DNA of 64,000 nt from Anaerolineae bacterium (GTDB lineage: Bacteria > Chloroflexota > Anaerolineae > 4572-78 > J111), in contig JAHDWA010000001.1 in assembly GCA_023382535.1 (NCBI GenBank), positions 372,001 through 436,000 of the forward strand, read 5' to 3'. Made by a program: the position numbers and the translations under genes. The notes beneath the pieces are model-generated. The model was not told the DNA's origin and did no database searches. It was given only the letters and a program-made list of their open reading frames with translations. Below, in pieces: positions 16,796 through 25,966 of this stretch; the first letter of the stretch is position 1, and each line of letters starts with the position of its first letter.

Positions 16796-17173
16796 TTATT
16801 CCACAATTAACTTGCCGCGCAGCATACCCATCTGGCACTGAAACTCAAACTCGCCAGCCTTGTCGGGCATGAACTCGACGGGCACGGTTTCGCCTTCCGG
16901 CAGCTTGGCGCTTTTGTTGAAATCGGGCAGAAGCACCATCTCCGAACAAGAGGCCGACTCGGTGCGGACGAAGTTCAGACGCACCGGCTTTCCTTTTTCA
17001 ACGATGATCACGTCCGGGGTATAGCCGCCCTTGACCAGGATCATCGCCTCCTGGAAGCCGCCGGAAGACAGGGCGGCTTTAACGCCCTCCTTTTTGACCA
17101 GCCAGAAGAACCAGACGATGAAAGCAATGGCGGCCAGGCCGCCGAGGGTGACGAAAATTTTGTCAGGGGTCAT
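16796..17173 (-). CDS. Membrane-anchored cupredoxin-domain protein, 125 aa
   Basis: One N-terminal membrane helix (TLGGLAAIAFIVWFFWLVKK) is followed by a cupredoxin-like beta domain: VKGGYTPDVIIVEKGKPVRL, then ESASCSEMVLLP, then MPDKAGEFEFQCQMGMLRG. The Cys in SCSEM, the Cys and Met in CQMGM are candidate copper ligands in the places expected for EfeO/Cupredoxin_1 type domains; a canonical His ligand is not obvious. It lies directly downstream of copA, supporting a copper-carrier or sensor role. Start ATG 17173 has GGAGAGAGGCTT upstream; the longer reading from 17239 runs into repeat sequence. Confidence 0.85.
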   Translation of the reverse strand: MTPDKIFVTLGGLAAIAFIVWFFWLVKKEGVKAALSSGGFQEAMILVKGGYTPDVIIVEKGKPVRLNFVRTESASCSEMVLLPDFNKSAKLPEGETVPVEFMPDKAGEFEFQCQMGMLRGKLIVE

Positions 17174-17188
17174 AAGCCTCTCTCCATT

Positions 17189-17258
17189 TTGGATTTTGGA
17201 TTTTAGATTTACGATTTGGAAAGACAATCCAAAATCCAAAATCTAAAATCTAAAATCC
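17189..17258. repeat. Imperfect inverted repeat of TCCAAAATC/GATTTTGGA units
   Basis: TGGATTTTGGATTTTAGATTT at about 17190-17210 is complementary, with few mismatches, to the AT-rich stretch 17226-17258 built from AATCCAAAATC and TAAAATC units. It forms a long hairpin between copA and the cupredoxin gene. The copA stop codon (17250) lies within the repeat, so the repeat has replaced or abuts the natural end of the gene. Confidence 0.6.
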
Positions 17259-19904
17259 GCTGGGTTTCCATTTCTTGAGCCGGTTGGCATTGCCGATGAC
17301 GGTCACACTGCTGAAGGACATGGCCAGCGCGGCCAGCAGCGGCGAGAGCAGGATGCCAAAAAACGGGTAGAGGACGCCCAGGGCGATGGGTAGACCGGCC
17401 GTGTTGTAGATAAACGCGCCAACCAGGTTTTGGTAGACGTTACGCATGGTGGCCCGGCTGAGTTGGATGGCGGTCACCACACCCATCAGGCTACCCTTAA
17501 TCAGGGTGATGTCCGAGGCTTCGATGGCTACGTCCGTGCCGGTGCCGATGGCCAGGCCGATGTCCGCCTGGGCCAGGGCCGGGGCGTCGTTGATGCCGTC
17601 GCCCACCATAGCCACCTTCTTGCCTTCCAGTTGCAGTTTTTGCACGTTGAAGGCCTTGTCCTGCGGCAGCACCTCGGCCAGCACCCGGTCTACGCCGACC
17701 TGCCGGGCGATGGCCTTGGCTGTGCGCTCGTTATCGCCGGTGATCATGACCACTTCCAGGCCCATCTTCTTCAGCACGGCGATGGCCGCTTTTGAGTCTT
17801 CCTTAACTGTGTCGGCCACGGCGATGATGCCCGCCGCCTGGCCGTCAATGGCGACGTACATCGGCGTCTTGCCGTCGTCGGCCAGGGCCCTGGATTTCTC
17901 CTCAAGGTTGCCAAGGGCGATGCCCTCGCGGTTCATCAGTTTGATATTGCCAATGAGCAGGTGACGGCCTTCCACCGTAGCCGAAACCCCGTGACCGGGG
18001 ATGGCGTCAAAGGTTTGCACATTGCTCAATTTCAGCCCGGCCGCCTGGCCGCCCTCGACAATGGCCAGGGCCAGCGGGTGCTCCGACGATTTCTCCACCG
18101 AAGCCGCCAAACGTAACACCTCCTGCTCGTTTTGACCGGGGGCGAGCACTACGTCGGTCAGCGAGGGCTTGCCGACGGTGATCGTGCCGGTTTTGTCAAG
18201 GATGACCGCATTGAGTTTCTCGGCGGTTTGCAGAGCGTCGCCGGAGCGGATAAGGATGCCGTTCTGCGCGCCCAGGCCAATGCCCGTCGTCAGGCTCATC
18301 GGCGTAGCCATCCCCAGGGCGCATGGGCAAGCAATAATCAGCGTGGTCACGGCCACGATCAGGGCGTAAGTCAATGCCGGGGCCGGGCCAAAGTCGTACC
18401 AGATCACAAAGCCGATAATGGCCAGGATCATCACCGCCGGGGTGAAGTAAGCCGAGACCTGGTCCACAATGCGCTGGATTGGGACCTTGCTGCCCTGCGC
18501 GTCTTGCACTAACCGGATAATGTTGGCCAGCGCCGTATCTTTGCCGACCTTGGTGGCGCGGAATTTGAATGCGCCGGTCTTGTTGATGGTTGCCCCGATG
18601 ACCTCATCGCCCACCTTCTTCGAGACCGGCAGGGACTCACCAGTGATCATCGACTCGTCTACCGCCGACTGGCCCTCGCTGACTTCGCCGTCTACCGGGA
18701 TTTTCTCGCCCGGACGGACGACGACGATGTCGTGGACCAGCACCTCCTCCACCGGAATGTCTACTTCTTGTCCATCACGCAGAACACGGGCGGTCTTGGC
18801 TTGCAGGCCGATGAGTTTCTTGATCGCCTCGGAAGTGCGGCCTTTGGCCTTGATTTCCATGGCCAGGCCCAGCACGACCAGGGCTGTGACCACCACCGTC
18901 ACGTCGTAATAGACATCGGTAAATTCCTCCGAGGGAAAAATCTGCGGAAAGAGCAGGGCGATGGTGGAGTAAATCCAGGCCACGCCGGTGCCCACTGCGA
19001 TCAAGGTGTGCATGTTGGCCGAGCGGTGCTTCAACCCTTCCCACATGCCGACAAAGAACTGGCTGCCGGAATAGATGAGTACGGCCAGGCTGGCCACACC
19101 CATGGCATACCAGATGTAGATGAGTTGCGGACTGCCGCGCGGAAACCAGTCGCGCAAAACCGGGAAGAGCCATGGGTACGACAGGATCATGGTCGGCACA
19201 CCCACTGCCGCGCCAAACCACCACTTGCGCATGAGCGCGCGATATTCCTTTTCGGTGGCCTGCGCTTCCTGGTCCAGTTCGGGTTCGGACGCTTCGGCGG
19301 CGCGGGCGGCTCTGTACGGCCCGGCCGACTCGACGGCTTGGGTCAACAGGCTCAAATCGCCGATGGCAGGCGCATATTCGACCTTGACTTCATTCGTCGC
19401 CGCGTTCATGGTCGCGTCGAGCACGCCCAGCGTAGCCTTGAGCGCGTCTTCGATCCTGACCACACACTCGGCACAGTACAGGCCGCTGACCTTTAGGCGC
19501 AGGGTTTGGCCGTCAGGGGTGAAGCCGGCGCTGCGCACCGCCTCCAACAAATCGGCCACATTGGCCCGGCTGGGGTCGTAGTCCACGAAGACCCGCCCTT
19601 CTTTCACATTGACATTGGTCTTGCTCACACCAGGTACGGCGTTGATGGCTCTGGCCAGGGCTGGGCCACCCGACTTGTGCAAGCCGGCGACGGGGAGCGC
19701 GATGCGCGCTGGGTGTGCGCCGTCCGTCAGAGCTGAGACGCCGGTCGTGGCCGAAACCGGGGAGGCATAGCGAGCCGGGTCAGCGTCAAACTGCCGCACG
19801 CAGTTATCTGAGCAAAAATAAAAGGTCTGTCCTTTATACGGGCGGGTGGTGAAGGCCGCTTCAGGCTCAATTTCCATCCCGCACACGGGGTCTTTTACTG
19901 GCAT
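17250..19904 (-). CDS. copA: Copper-translocating P1B-type ATPase with N-terminal YHS domain, 884 aa
   Basis: Residues 4-45 are a YHS metal domain ([23 protein letters not shown]). A first HMA fold (about 68-130) has lost its CxxC (GLHKSGG), while the second (about 135-200) keeps one as GLYCAEC. Then come the ATPase landmarks: eight predicted helices, TGES, the ion-site motif [11 protein letters not shown], phosphorylation motif [16 protein letters not shown] in the nucleotide-binding domain, and [15 protein letters not shown] plus HMA places it in the Cu(I) exporter group. It heads an operon with cupredoxin, propeller and protease genes. The YHS-HMA-HMA head with one dead HMA is unusual. A second CopA is at 50490-53060. 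Confidence 0.95.
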   Translation of the reverse strand: MPVKDPVCGMEIEPEAAFTTRPYKGQTFYFCSDNCVRQFDADPARYASPVSATTGVSALTDGAHPARIALPVAGLHKSGGPALARAINAVPGVSKTNVNVKEGRVFVDYDPSRANVADLLEAVRSAGFTPDGQTLRLKVSGLYCAECVVRIEDALKATLGVLDATMNAATNEVKVEYAPAIGDLSLLTQAVESAGPYRAARAAEASEPELDQEAQATEKEYRALMRKWWFGAAVGVPTMILSYPWLFPVLRDWFPRGSPQLIYIWYAMGVASLAVLIYSGSQFFVGMWEGLKHRSANMHTLIAVGTGVAWIYSTIALLFPQIFPSEEFTDVYYDVTVVVTALVVLGLAMEIKAKGRTSEAIKKLIGLQAKTARVLRDGQEVDIPVEEVLVHDIVVVRPGEKIPVDGEVSEGQSAVDESMITGESLPVSKKVGDEVIGATINKTGAFKFRATKVGKDTALANIIRLVQDAQGSKVPIQRIVDQVSAYFTPAVMILAIIGFVIWYDFGPAPALTYALIVAVTTLIIACPCALGMATPMSLTTGIGLGAQNGILIRSGDALQTAEKLNAVILDKTGTITVGKPSLTDVVLAPGQNEQEVLRLAASVEKSSEHPLALAIVEGGQAAGLKLSNVQTFDAIPGHGVSATVEGRHLLIGNIKLMNREGIALGNLEEKSRALADDGKTPMYVAIDGQAAGIIAVADTVKEDSKAAIAVLKKMGLEVVMITGDNERTAKAIARQVGVDRVLAEVLPQDKAFNVQKLQLEGKKVAMVGDGINDAPALAQADIGLAIGTGTDVAIEASDITLIKGSLMGVVTAIQLSRATMRNVYQNLVGAFIYNTAGLPIALGVLYPFFGILLSPLLAALAMSFSSVTVIGNANRLKKWKPSGF

Positions 19905-19993
19905 TAGATGTACCTTCCTCCTTTGAAGATGATAAAGCCAACCAAGTCGTTACTGTCAGTGTATCCGCAGGAACAGGGATTTAACAGCGTAGA

Positions 19994-20028
19994 TTTGCCT
20001 GTTTAAAAACAGGCAAAATGGCCTGATT
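19994..20028. promoter_or_regulatory. Operator cluster: 11-bp inverted repeat overlapping recurrent motif
   Basis: TTTGCCTGTTT (19994-20004), AA, AAACAGGCAAA (20007-20017) is a perfect palindrome. Its right arm is part of CAGGC-AAAATG-GCCTG (20010-20025), a 5+5 inverted repeat matching the consensus SSGC-MAAATK-GCCTG seen at five other sites. About 100 bases upstream of copA; probably a metal-responsive operator. Confidence 0.6.
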
Positions 20029-20053
20029 CCCCTTAACGGGGTGACAAGTCTAT

Positions 20054-20086
20054 CGAATCTTGACTAAATCTTCATCAAATCTTTAT
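20054..20086 (+). promoter_or_regulatory. Three 11-nt direct repeats (OmpR/PhoB-type site)
   Basis: CGAATCTTGAC, TAAATCTTCAT, CAAATCTTTAT follow one another without gaps. Winged-helix response regulators bind head-to-tail repeats of this spacing. Nearly the same triple occurs at 25967-25999 in front of the response-regulator gene, and both are followed by ATAG and TGTG. Confidence 0.6.
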
Positions 20087-20236
20087 AGGTTGTGTGCTAG
20101 ACTGAGAATAGGGTCGAGAAATTGCTAAACGATTTCTCCACCTAATCCTTCGGGTATTCGGATTAGCAGGTAGAAGACATTGTTCGACTGGATTTTGCCT
20201 TGAGTAATCATGAAAACAAAGAGGAGGAATATCTCA

Positions 20237-21247
20237 GTGAGAAAATTATTATTACGACGCGCGACAGAAGGGCTCGGCTGGCGACGCACAGCGTTCTCAC
20301 TCGTCGTGCTGGTCACCCTTGGATGGGCGGGGATCATCGGACTGATGGTTTTGCTGATGCAATTGCAGCCCGGCTTCATGGGAATGGCGCACTTCAGCGG
20401 GGTACACCACCGCGTCCACGACCTCACGTACGGGTTCCTCTTCGCGACGGCCGTAGTCGGGATACTCGCCCAGCTTCGGCGGCCCTCGAAGAACGTCGCC
20501 GGTCAGTTGATGGCCCTGATGCCCTGGGTCGGGCTGCTGCTGGCCGCTGTCCTCTCTACAGACGCGGGCGTAATACGGTCTTCAGAGAGGATGTCGGTCG
20601 CCTTGCTGACGGTCATTGTCGCACTTCTTCATCCGACCGGACGTGATTTCTTCCGTTCGTTCAGCGTCTCGCGAGTCAACTGGCTGATGCTCGCGCTGGT
20701 CATCATCGCAGCCGTGCCGCTGCTCGTGTTCGCGTCCACCAACATTGGGCTGCAGGGGACCGTCCCCGACGACCATGCCGCCCTCGGCCACTACGGATTC
20801 ATGGCCGCCTTCAGCTTCACCGTCGTCGGGGTGGGTCTCTTGGCGAGCCTGCGGCCCGACGGCTGGAGGCTCCCAGCGTGGGTCGCGGGCCTGCTACCAG
20901 CCCTGCTCGGGCTCGCCTCGCTGGTGTACCCAGATGTCTCCTCGAGCCTCGGCTCCGTCTGGGCACTTGCGGCCATTGCTTGGGGCGCCGTGTTCGTCGC
21001 CGCGGCCGAACTCACCAAGGGCGTAATATCGAAAGACGACACCGTCGTGCGGCCCGACCACGGATTGCCCCCTAGCACACCCCGCTGGGTGAAGGTGTTT
21101 GGAATCATCATCATCGTCGTGGTCCTGCTGGTTGGCATCATCCTTATCACCGGCGTCGGTGGTCCCCACGGCCCTGGTCGCCACATACCGTCCGGTGACC
21201 CTGGAGGCCCCACACCGCCCATAGAACAGGGGGTGCAACAGCCATGA
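20237..21247 (+). CDS. Polytopic membrane protein of unknown function, 336 aa
   Basis: Around nine hydrophobic segments, beginning AFSLVVLVTLGWAGIIGLMV and ending VFGIIIIVVVLLVGIILITG, with His-rich HFSGVHHRVHDLT after the first. The C-terminal tail is Gly/Pro-rich (GGPHGPGRHIPSGDPGGPTP). I recognise no catalytic domain; similar predicted membrane proteins with an adjacent small DUF2269-like protein occur in actinobacteria and Chloroflexota. I prefer GTG 20237, which has GGAGGAAT eight bases upstream, to the ATG at 20210, which lacks a ribosome site. It overlaps the next gene by four bases. The codon usage and GC bias (about 64% GC) look more actinobacterial than the neighbours. Its promoter carries the 11-nt repeat triple. 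Confidence 0.75.
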   Translation: MRKLLLRRATEGLGWRRTAFSLVVLVTLGWAGIIGLMVLLMQLQPGFMGMAHFSGVHHRVHDLTYGFLFATAVVGILAQLRRPSKNVAGQLMALMPWVGLLLAAVLSTDAGVIRSSERMSVALLTVIVALLHPTGRDFFRSFSVSRVNWLMLALVIIAAVPLLVFASTNIGLQGTVPDDHAALGHYGFMAAFSFTVVGVGLLASLRPDGWRLPAWVAGLLPALLGLASLVYPDVSSSLGSVWALAAIAWGAVFVAAAELTKGVISKDDTVVRPDHGLPPSTPRWVKVFGIIIIVVVLLVGIILITGVGGPHGPGRHIPSGDPGGPTPPIEQGVQQP

Positions 21248-21771
21248 TCATGACACCCGGCCTGCGCAAGTTCGCACTCACCATGCATCTCACGTTTTCA
21301 GTCGGCTGGATTGGCGCGGTCGTTGCTTACCTGGGTCTCGGCGTTGCCGCCAGGACCAGCCAGGATGCGCAGATGGTGCGTGCCGCCTGAATCGCGATGG
21401 AGCTCACCGGTTGGTACGTCATCGTGCCGTTGGCCCTTACCTCACTGTTCACGGGGCTTGTCATGGCACTTGGTACCAAGTGGGGCTTGTTCCGGCACTA
21501 TTGAACCCTGTTCTCACTCGTGCTAACCGTCTTTGCCACCACAATCTTGCTGTTGCATATGCCGGACGTTAGCTCCATCGCAGACGTGGCGCGAGCGGCG
21601 GATGATGCCAGTCTGGGCGGGCTGGGGGGCGATCTCCTCCACGCCGGCGGCGGCCTACTGGTGTTGTTCGTGGTCCAGGTATTGAATGTGCATAAGCCGC
21701 GGGGCCTGACCCCATACGGGTGGCGTAAGCAGCAGGAGGAGCGTAAGATGTCGCAGCCGACGACGGCATAG
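21244..21771 (+). pseudogene. Small membrane protein with two in-frame TGA codons
   Basis: From ATG 21244 one frame runs 175 codons to TAG 21769-21771, broken only by TGA at 21388-21390 (VRAA-TGA-IAMEL) and TGA at 21502-21504 (LFRHY-TGA-TLFSL). It has about four hydrophobic segments and ends KPRGLTPYGWRKQQEER. From memory, related proteins have an aromatic residue at the first position and Trp in the RHYW motif at the second, so both TGAs may come from TGG. The frame and C-terminus are otherwise conserved. It is translationally coupled to the preceding gene. Either a young pseudogene or UGA read-through. Confidence 0.7.
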
Positions 21772-21778
21772 GAGCGCA

Positions 21779-22099
21779 ATGCAACCAATCTATCGTTCCA
21801 CCAACAGCCTTGGCCCGATCCTCGAACCCTTAAGCGAGCGCGAGTTGGAGGTGCTGCAATGGCTCGCCTCAGGCGCATCGAACCGGGAAATTGGCTGGCG
21901 TTTATATATTACCGAGAGCACAGTCAAGCGGCACGTTTACAACATCTTCGGCAAGTTGAACGTGCGTAATCGCACCCAGGCCGCTTTGCAGGCGCGTAAG
22001 CTGGGCGTAGCCCCTTATCCTAACCTCCTTCAATTGTGGGAGGAGGGTTGGGGGAAGAAGATAATTCCAAAATCTCGATCAAAAATTATCGAAAGGTGA
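21779..22099 (+). CDS. Stand-alone LuxR/MalT-type HTH protein, 106 aa
   Basis: Residues 17-80 are a GerE/LuxR helix-turn-helix (LSERELEVLQWLASGASNRE, IGWRLYITESTVKRHVYNIF, GKLNVRNRTQAALQARKLG). No receiver, ATPase or sensor domain precedes it, and there is little room for one because the membrane-protein remnant ends at 21771. The sequence resembles the C-terminus of large MalT-type (LAL) regulators common in Chloroflexota. It could be a functional HTH solo or a remnant. A partial copy of its first codons recurs at about 25880-25935. It lies immediately before the FtsX-type permease gene (1-base gap) and may regulate it. Confidence 0.8.
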   Translation: MQPIYRSTNSLGPILEPLSERELEVLQWLASGASNREIGWRLYITESTVKRHVYNIFGKLNVRNRTQAALQARKLGVAPYPNLLQLWEEGWGKKIIPKSRSKIIER

Positions 22100-22100
22100 G

Positions 22101-24593
22101 ATGATGCTCAACCCACGCTGGCAAAAAATATGGTCTGATCTGTGGGCCAACAAAGTCCGCACGGCGCTGATGACCCTCTCGCTGGCCGCTGGGGTCTTTG
22201 GCGTTGGCGTGATTATGAATACCAAGGCCATCCTGGATAAAAATTTAACGACCGGCTTTGCGGCGGTAAATCCGGCCAGCGCCACGCTGGCAACCGATGC
22301 TTTTGACGATGAATGGGTCAAAGCCGTCCGGCGCATGCCCGAAATTCAGGAAGCCGAAGGTCGTCGCAAAGTGACCGTTCGCCTGGCTGCAACTCCTGCC
22401 TTGCCTACCCTTTCGGTCGGCACGCAAGCGGGCAGCACTCCGCAAGTGGGGCCAGACAAATGGCTCGACCTCGACCTATATGCGATTGACGACTATGACG
22501 AGATGCGGGTCAACAAGGTTCGACCGGAGGCCGGAGCCTGGCCGCCGCCCAAACATCAACTCCTATTGGAACGCTCGGCTTTGCAGTTGCCCGACTTGGC
22601 CAATTTAGCCATCGGCGACACGCTCACCGTGCGCACGCCTGACGACAACCTGCGGGAGTTGGGCCTGGCCGGCTTTGCCTTTGATTTCAACAAGACGCCG
22701 GCTCCGGGAGCGAGTAAAGCTTACGGCTACATCACCCTCGATACGCTGGAGGGTCTGGGCCAGCCCCGCGCCTACAACGAGCTCAGTTTTGTGGTGGCGG
22801 AAAATCCCCTCGACGAAACCCACATTCGGCAGGTGGCCGCCCAGGTTACGGATAAATTAGAAAAAAGTGGGCGGACGGTTTACGCCACCAATGTTCCGAC
22901 TCCAGGGGAGCATCCCCTGCAAAAACCCCTCTCGGTGATGCTCATGATTCTGGGCGTGTTGGGCAGCTTCTCCCTGGTGGGCAGCGGTTTCCTGGTGGTC
23001 AATATGATTTCGGCCCTGATGGCCCAGCAAATCAAGCAAATTGGACTGATGAAAGCGATTGGCGCCCGCACCAACCAGGTCATGAGTCTTTACTTGGCGA
23101 TTATCTTCATTTTGGGCCTACTGGCCTTGGCGATCGCCCTGCCCCTAACCATAGGCGGCGCCCACGGGCTGGCCACTTTTTTTGCCAGCGTGCTCAGTCT
23201 GAAGCTGAGCAGCTTTGAAATTCCGTACCCGGTGCTGGCTACCCAGGCGGCCATTGGCCTGTTCGTCCCTTTGGCAGCCACCTTCTATTCCATCAGCACA
23301 GGCACCAGGATTACGGTGCGCGAAGCGATCAGCGATTACGGGGTCAGCCAGGAGCCGGTTGGCTCAAGCCGGTTTGATCGAGCCTTGGAGCGCATCCGTG
23401 ACCTGCCCCGGATATTCCTGCTGGCCTGGCGCAACCTCTTTCGGCGTAAAGCGCGACTGGCGCTGACCCTGACCGCCCTCAGTTTAAGCGGCACACTCTT
23501 TATGACCGTCGCCAGTGCGCGCGCCTCGTTGCTGTCCACCAACGACTTCTCTTTCGCCTATCGCCAGTATGACCTGCGGGTTGACCTCAGTCGCCCCTAT
23601 CGTGTGGGTAAAATCGAGCGCGAGGTGCTGAGCACGCCAGGGATTGTCAAGGTCGAAAGTTTTAATGTCATCGCCCCAGTCAACCGTCTCCGCCGCGATG
23701 GCAGCACCAGCGAGGATCTGCTTTTGTTCGCCTGGCCCGATGGCACCGAAATGTTTCAGCCGCCGCTGGTGCAAGGGCGCTCGTTAGTACCCCAGGAGCG
23801 GCAGGCGGTGGTCGTCAACACGGCCTTGCTGCGCGATGAGCCAGACCTGAAGGTGGGCGATGAGTTGGTGCTCAAATTTAAGCGGTGTGAGCGGTGCGAT
23901 GGCGTGGAGAGCCTCGAAGAACAAGAGACAACCTGGCAGATTGTCGGCATCTTTGAAGAGACATTGGCCCAACCCACCGTGTATGTTAATAATTCTGCCT
24001 TCACTCGTGTTGCCGGTGGGGTGGGCCGGGCGACGACGGTCTGGGTGATGACCACGCAGCATGACGTAGAGTTTGTGGCTAAAGTGGCTAAGGCGCTGGA
24101 GCAACAATTTAAGCAGGCCGATTTACGGGTCCAGAGCGCCCAAACAATCCGCGCTCAATACGAAGCGCAAGCCTTTCACTTTAATATTATGACCGTAACC
24201 CTGATGCTTATGGCCGTGCTCCTGGCCATTGTAGGCGGTTTGGGCTTAATGGGCGCGATGAGTATCAACGTGATCGAGCGAACCCGTGAAATTGGGCTGA
24301 TGCGGGCGATGGGGGCGTCAAGTGGAACGGTGTTCCAGGTTTTCCTCATCGAGAGCCTCCTGGTCGGCCTGCTGAGTTGGCCGGTGGGGGTGCTGGTGGC
24401 ATTGCTGTCCGCTAAACTCCTGACTGACGCGATCAGCCGGCTTATGGAAGACACATCCCTGATTTACACCTTTTCACTGGGCAGCGTGTTTCTCTGGCTC
24501 ATCCTTGTTGCCCTCATCGCCGTTCTGGCCTGTTTGCTGCCGGCCTGGAAGGCCATGCGCCTGAGTGTGCGGGAAGCATTGGCTTATAACTAA
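22101..24593 (+). CDS. FtsX-family ABC transporter permease, 830 aa
   Basis: Two FtsX modules in tandem. The first has an N-terminal helix (ALMTLSLAAGVFGVGVIMNT), a periplasmic domain and helices at about 280-400 with IGLMKAIGARTNQVMSLY; the second begins near residue 445 (ARLALTLTALSLSGTLFMTV) and ends with helices at about 690-825 containing EIGLMRAMGASSGTVFQVF and ending LPAWKAMRLSVREALAYN. This double layout is typical of lipoprotein-release or peptide-resistance permeases. No ATPase gene is adjacent, so it must use one encoded elsewhere, or the ATPase gene was lost with the rearrangements here. It lies directly after the HTH gene. Confidence 0.88.
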   Translation: MMLNPRWQKIWSDLWANKVRTALMTLSLAAGVFGVGVIMNTKAILDKNLTTGFAAVNPASATLATDAFDDEWVKAVRRMPEIQEAEGRRKVTVRLAATPALPTLSVGTQAGSTPQVGPDKWLDLDLYAIDDYDEMRVNKVRPEAGAWPPPKHQLLLERSALQLPDLANLAIGDTLTVRTPDDNLRELGLAGFAFDFNKTPAPGASKAYGYITLDTLEGLGQPRAYNELSFVVAENPLDETHIRQVAAQVTDKLEKSGRTVYATNVPTPGEHPLQKPLSVMLMILGVLGSFSLVGSGFLVVNMISALMAQQIKQIGLMKAIGARTNQVMSLYLAIIFILGLLALAIALPLTIGGAHGLATFFASVLSLKLSSFEIPYPVLATQAAIGLFVPLAATFYSISTGTRITVREAISDYGVSQEPVGSSRFDRALERIRDLPRIFLLAWRNLFRRKARLALTLTALSLSGTLFMTVASARASLLSTNDFSFAYRQYDLRVDLSRPYRVGKIEREVLSTPGIVKVESFNVIAPVNRLRRDGSTSEDLLLFAWPDGTEMFQPPLVQGRSLVPQERQAVVVNTALLRDEPDLKVGDELVLKFKRCERCDGVESLEEQETTWQIVGIFEETLAQPTVYVNNSAFTRVAGGVGRATTVWVMTTQHDVEFVAKVAKALEQQFKQADLRVQSAQTIRAQYEAQAFHFNIMTVTLMLMAVLLAIVGGLGLMGAMSINVIERTREIGLMRAMGASSGTVFQVFLIESLLVGLLSWPVGVLVALLSAKLLTDAISRLMEDTSLIYTFSLGSVFLWLILVALIAVLACLLPAWKAMRLSVREALAYN

Positions 24594-24710
24594 ATGTGGC
24601 GCCGACAGAAAGATGGCACGCTCAAGATTGTGGTGGACACGTTTAATAGCGATACACATCGGTGATTCGTCATCGCAGGTTATCTATCTTTGCTATTGAA
24701 GGAATATACT

Positions 24711-24839
24711 ATGCGTAACAAAAAAGTTGCAATACTTATGGTCTCGGTCTTGGTCGTCGTGCTCGTGGTGGTCTGCATCGTGGCGGCTCCTGCGCTGATG
24801 GAGGCGATACGATCTATACACGTTATTCCCCCGCATTGA
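24711..24839 (+). CDS. Single-helix small membrane protein, 42 aa
   Basis: ATG 24711 with GAAGGA upstream opens a frame of 42 codons: a charged start (MRNKKVAI), one hydrophobic helix rich in Val (MVSVLVVVLVVVCIVAAPAL) and a short tail. It has the look of a genuine small membrane protein but has no known homologue that I can name. It lies between the permease and methyltransferase genes, on the same strand. Confidence 0.5.
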   Translation: MRNKKVAILMVSVLVVVLVVVCIVAAPALMEAIRSIHVIPPH

Positions 24840-24905
24840 GGTATTCTCTAGATCATCGGTTGCACTTACCAGTTGAATTCATAGCTCAAAAAAAGAGGTC
24901 AACAA

Positions 24906-25571
24906 ATGCACCCACATACTCATACACCCGAATCGCCTGCTCCAACAGAAGGACGCCTGATCCGTTGGGCATCATTTTATGATGTACTGGCGAACATCAT
25001 GACGCTTGGTCAGGCCAGCCGTTTACGCCGAATGACCGTGGATCAAGCCCTGCTTCAGCCCGGTGAAACCTTGCTCGATGTCGGCTGCGGCACGGGCGGC
25101 GTAACCATCCCTGCCAAAATACGAGTTGGAGAAAATGGAAGCGCGGCAGGCATTGACCCCGCACCGGAGATGATCGCTATTGCCCGCCGAAAGGCAAAGC
25201 GGGCAGGGGTTGAGATTGACTTTCGAGTCGGCGTGATCGAGTCCCTGCCCTTTCCTGATGAGACGTTTGACGTGGTGACTTCCAGCCTGATGATGCACCA
25301 CCTGCCTGAACACTTGCAGGTCAAGGGACTGGCTGAAATTCGGCGCGTGCTCAAACCGGGTGGGCGGGTTTTGATTGCGGACATGATGAGACCCAGTACA
25401 TCATTTCTTAAGCGGTTCTTCACCTTGCTTGTGCGTCACGGCCACAGTATCCAATTCGGCATCGAGGATCTGCCAAAACTCATGGGTGAGGCGGGGTTTG
25501 AAAAGGTGGAGCAACTTGATGCTCGCTTTCTGACCATTGGGTTTGTGCGAGCAAAAAAGCCTGCCGCCTGA
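24906..25571 (+). CDS. Class I SAM-dependent methyltransferase (UbiE-like), 221 aa
   Basis: SAM motif I is LLDVGCGTGG (about residues 57-66), followed by AAGIDPAPEMIAIARRKAKR, the FPDETFDVVTSSLMMHHLPE motif and RRVLKPGGRVLIADM. These are the Methyltransf_11 hallmarks. The first 50 residues (RLIRWASFYDVLANIMTLG) resemble phospholipid or quinone methyltransferases of the PmtA/UbiE group, so a lipid or quinone substrate is possible. ATG 24906 is preceded by AAAGAGGTCAAC. A duplicated remnant and the two-component genes follow. Confidence 0.87.
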   Translation: MHPHTHTPESPAPTEGRLIRWASFYDVLANIMTLGQASRLRRMTVDQALLQPGETLLDVGCGTGGVTIPAKIRVGENGSAAGIDPAPEMIAIARRKAKRAGVEIDFRVGVIESLPFPDETFDVVTSSLMMHHLPEHLQVKGLAEIRRVLKPGGRVLIADMMRPSTSFLKRFFTLLVRHGHSIQFGIEDLPKLMGEAGFEKVEQLDARFLTIGFVRAKKPAA

Positions 25572-25689
25572 CCTGTGCCTTTCTCCATCATCCCACTTGG
25601 TCTGGCGTTCTGGCTTTCAATCATCGTTACATCTACGGCTATGGACGCACTGAAGATATTGCCGGCGCGCTCATTATATTGATGTGGTG

Positions 25690-25945
25690 GGCGTCAGCGA
25701 GGGACAGCTTGTCACGGTCACGCTGCGGGATGAACTCCTCCATGCCGGTGTCGGCCTGCTGGTGTTACTCGTGGTCCAGGTGCTGAATGTGTACAAGCCG
25801 CGGGGCATGACCCCGTACGGATGGCGTAAGCAGCAGGAGGAGCGTAAGGTGTCGCAGCCGACGGCATAGGCGCGTAATGCAATCAATCTATCGTTCCAAT
25901 AACAGCCTCAGCCCGATCCTCAAACCTTTGAGCAACAGGGGCAGG
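25690..25945 (+). pseudogene. Partial duplicate of the 21600-21840 segment (membrane-protein 3' end plus start of HTH gene)
   Basis: From about 25728 the sequence is near 85% identical to 21640-21840: it encodes the same C-terminal helix and KPRGMTPYGWRKQQEER end, a stop at 25869, then a copy of the first codons of the HTH gene (IYRSNNSLSPILKPLS). The match stops there and the HTH frame is lost. The 5' part of the membrane-protein gene is absent. This is a remnant of a second copy of the gene pair. Confidence 0.8.
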
Positions 25946-25966
25946 TGGGCTTTTTGTCTGCTTTAT

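Larger units (their letters stand above)
19905..20236. other. Divergent regulatory region between copA and the membrane-protein gene
   Basis: This 332-base gap contains a perfect 11-bp inverted repeat at 19994-20017, a copy of the recurrent metal/efflux motif at 20010-20028 and three 11-nt direct repeats at 20054-20086. No gene is visible in it. Confidence 0.7.
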
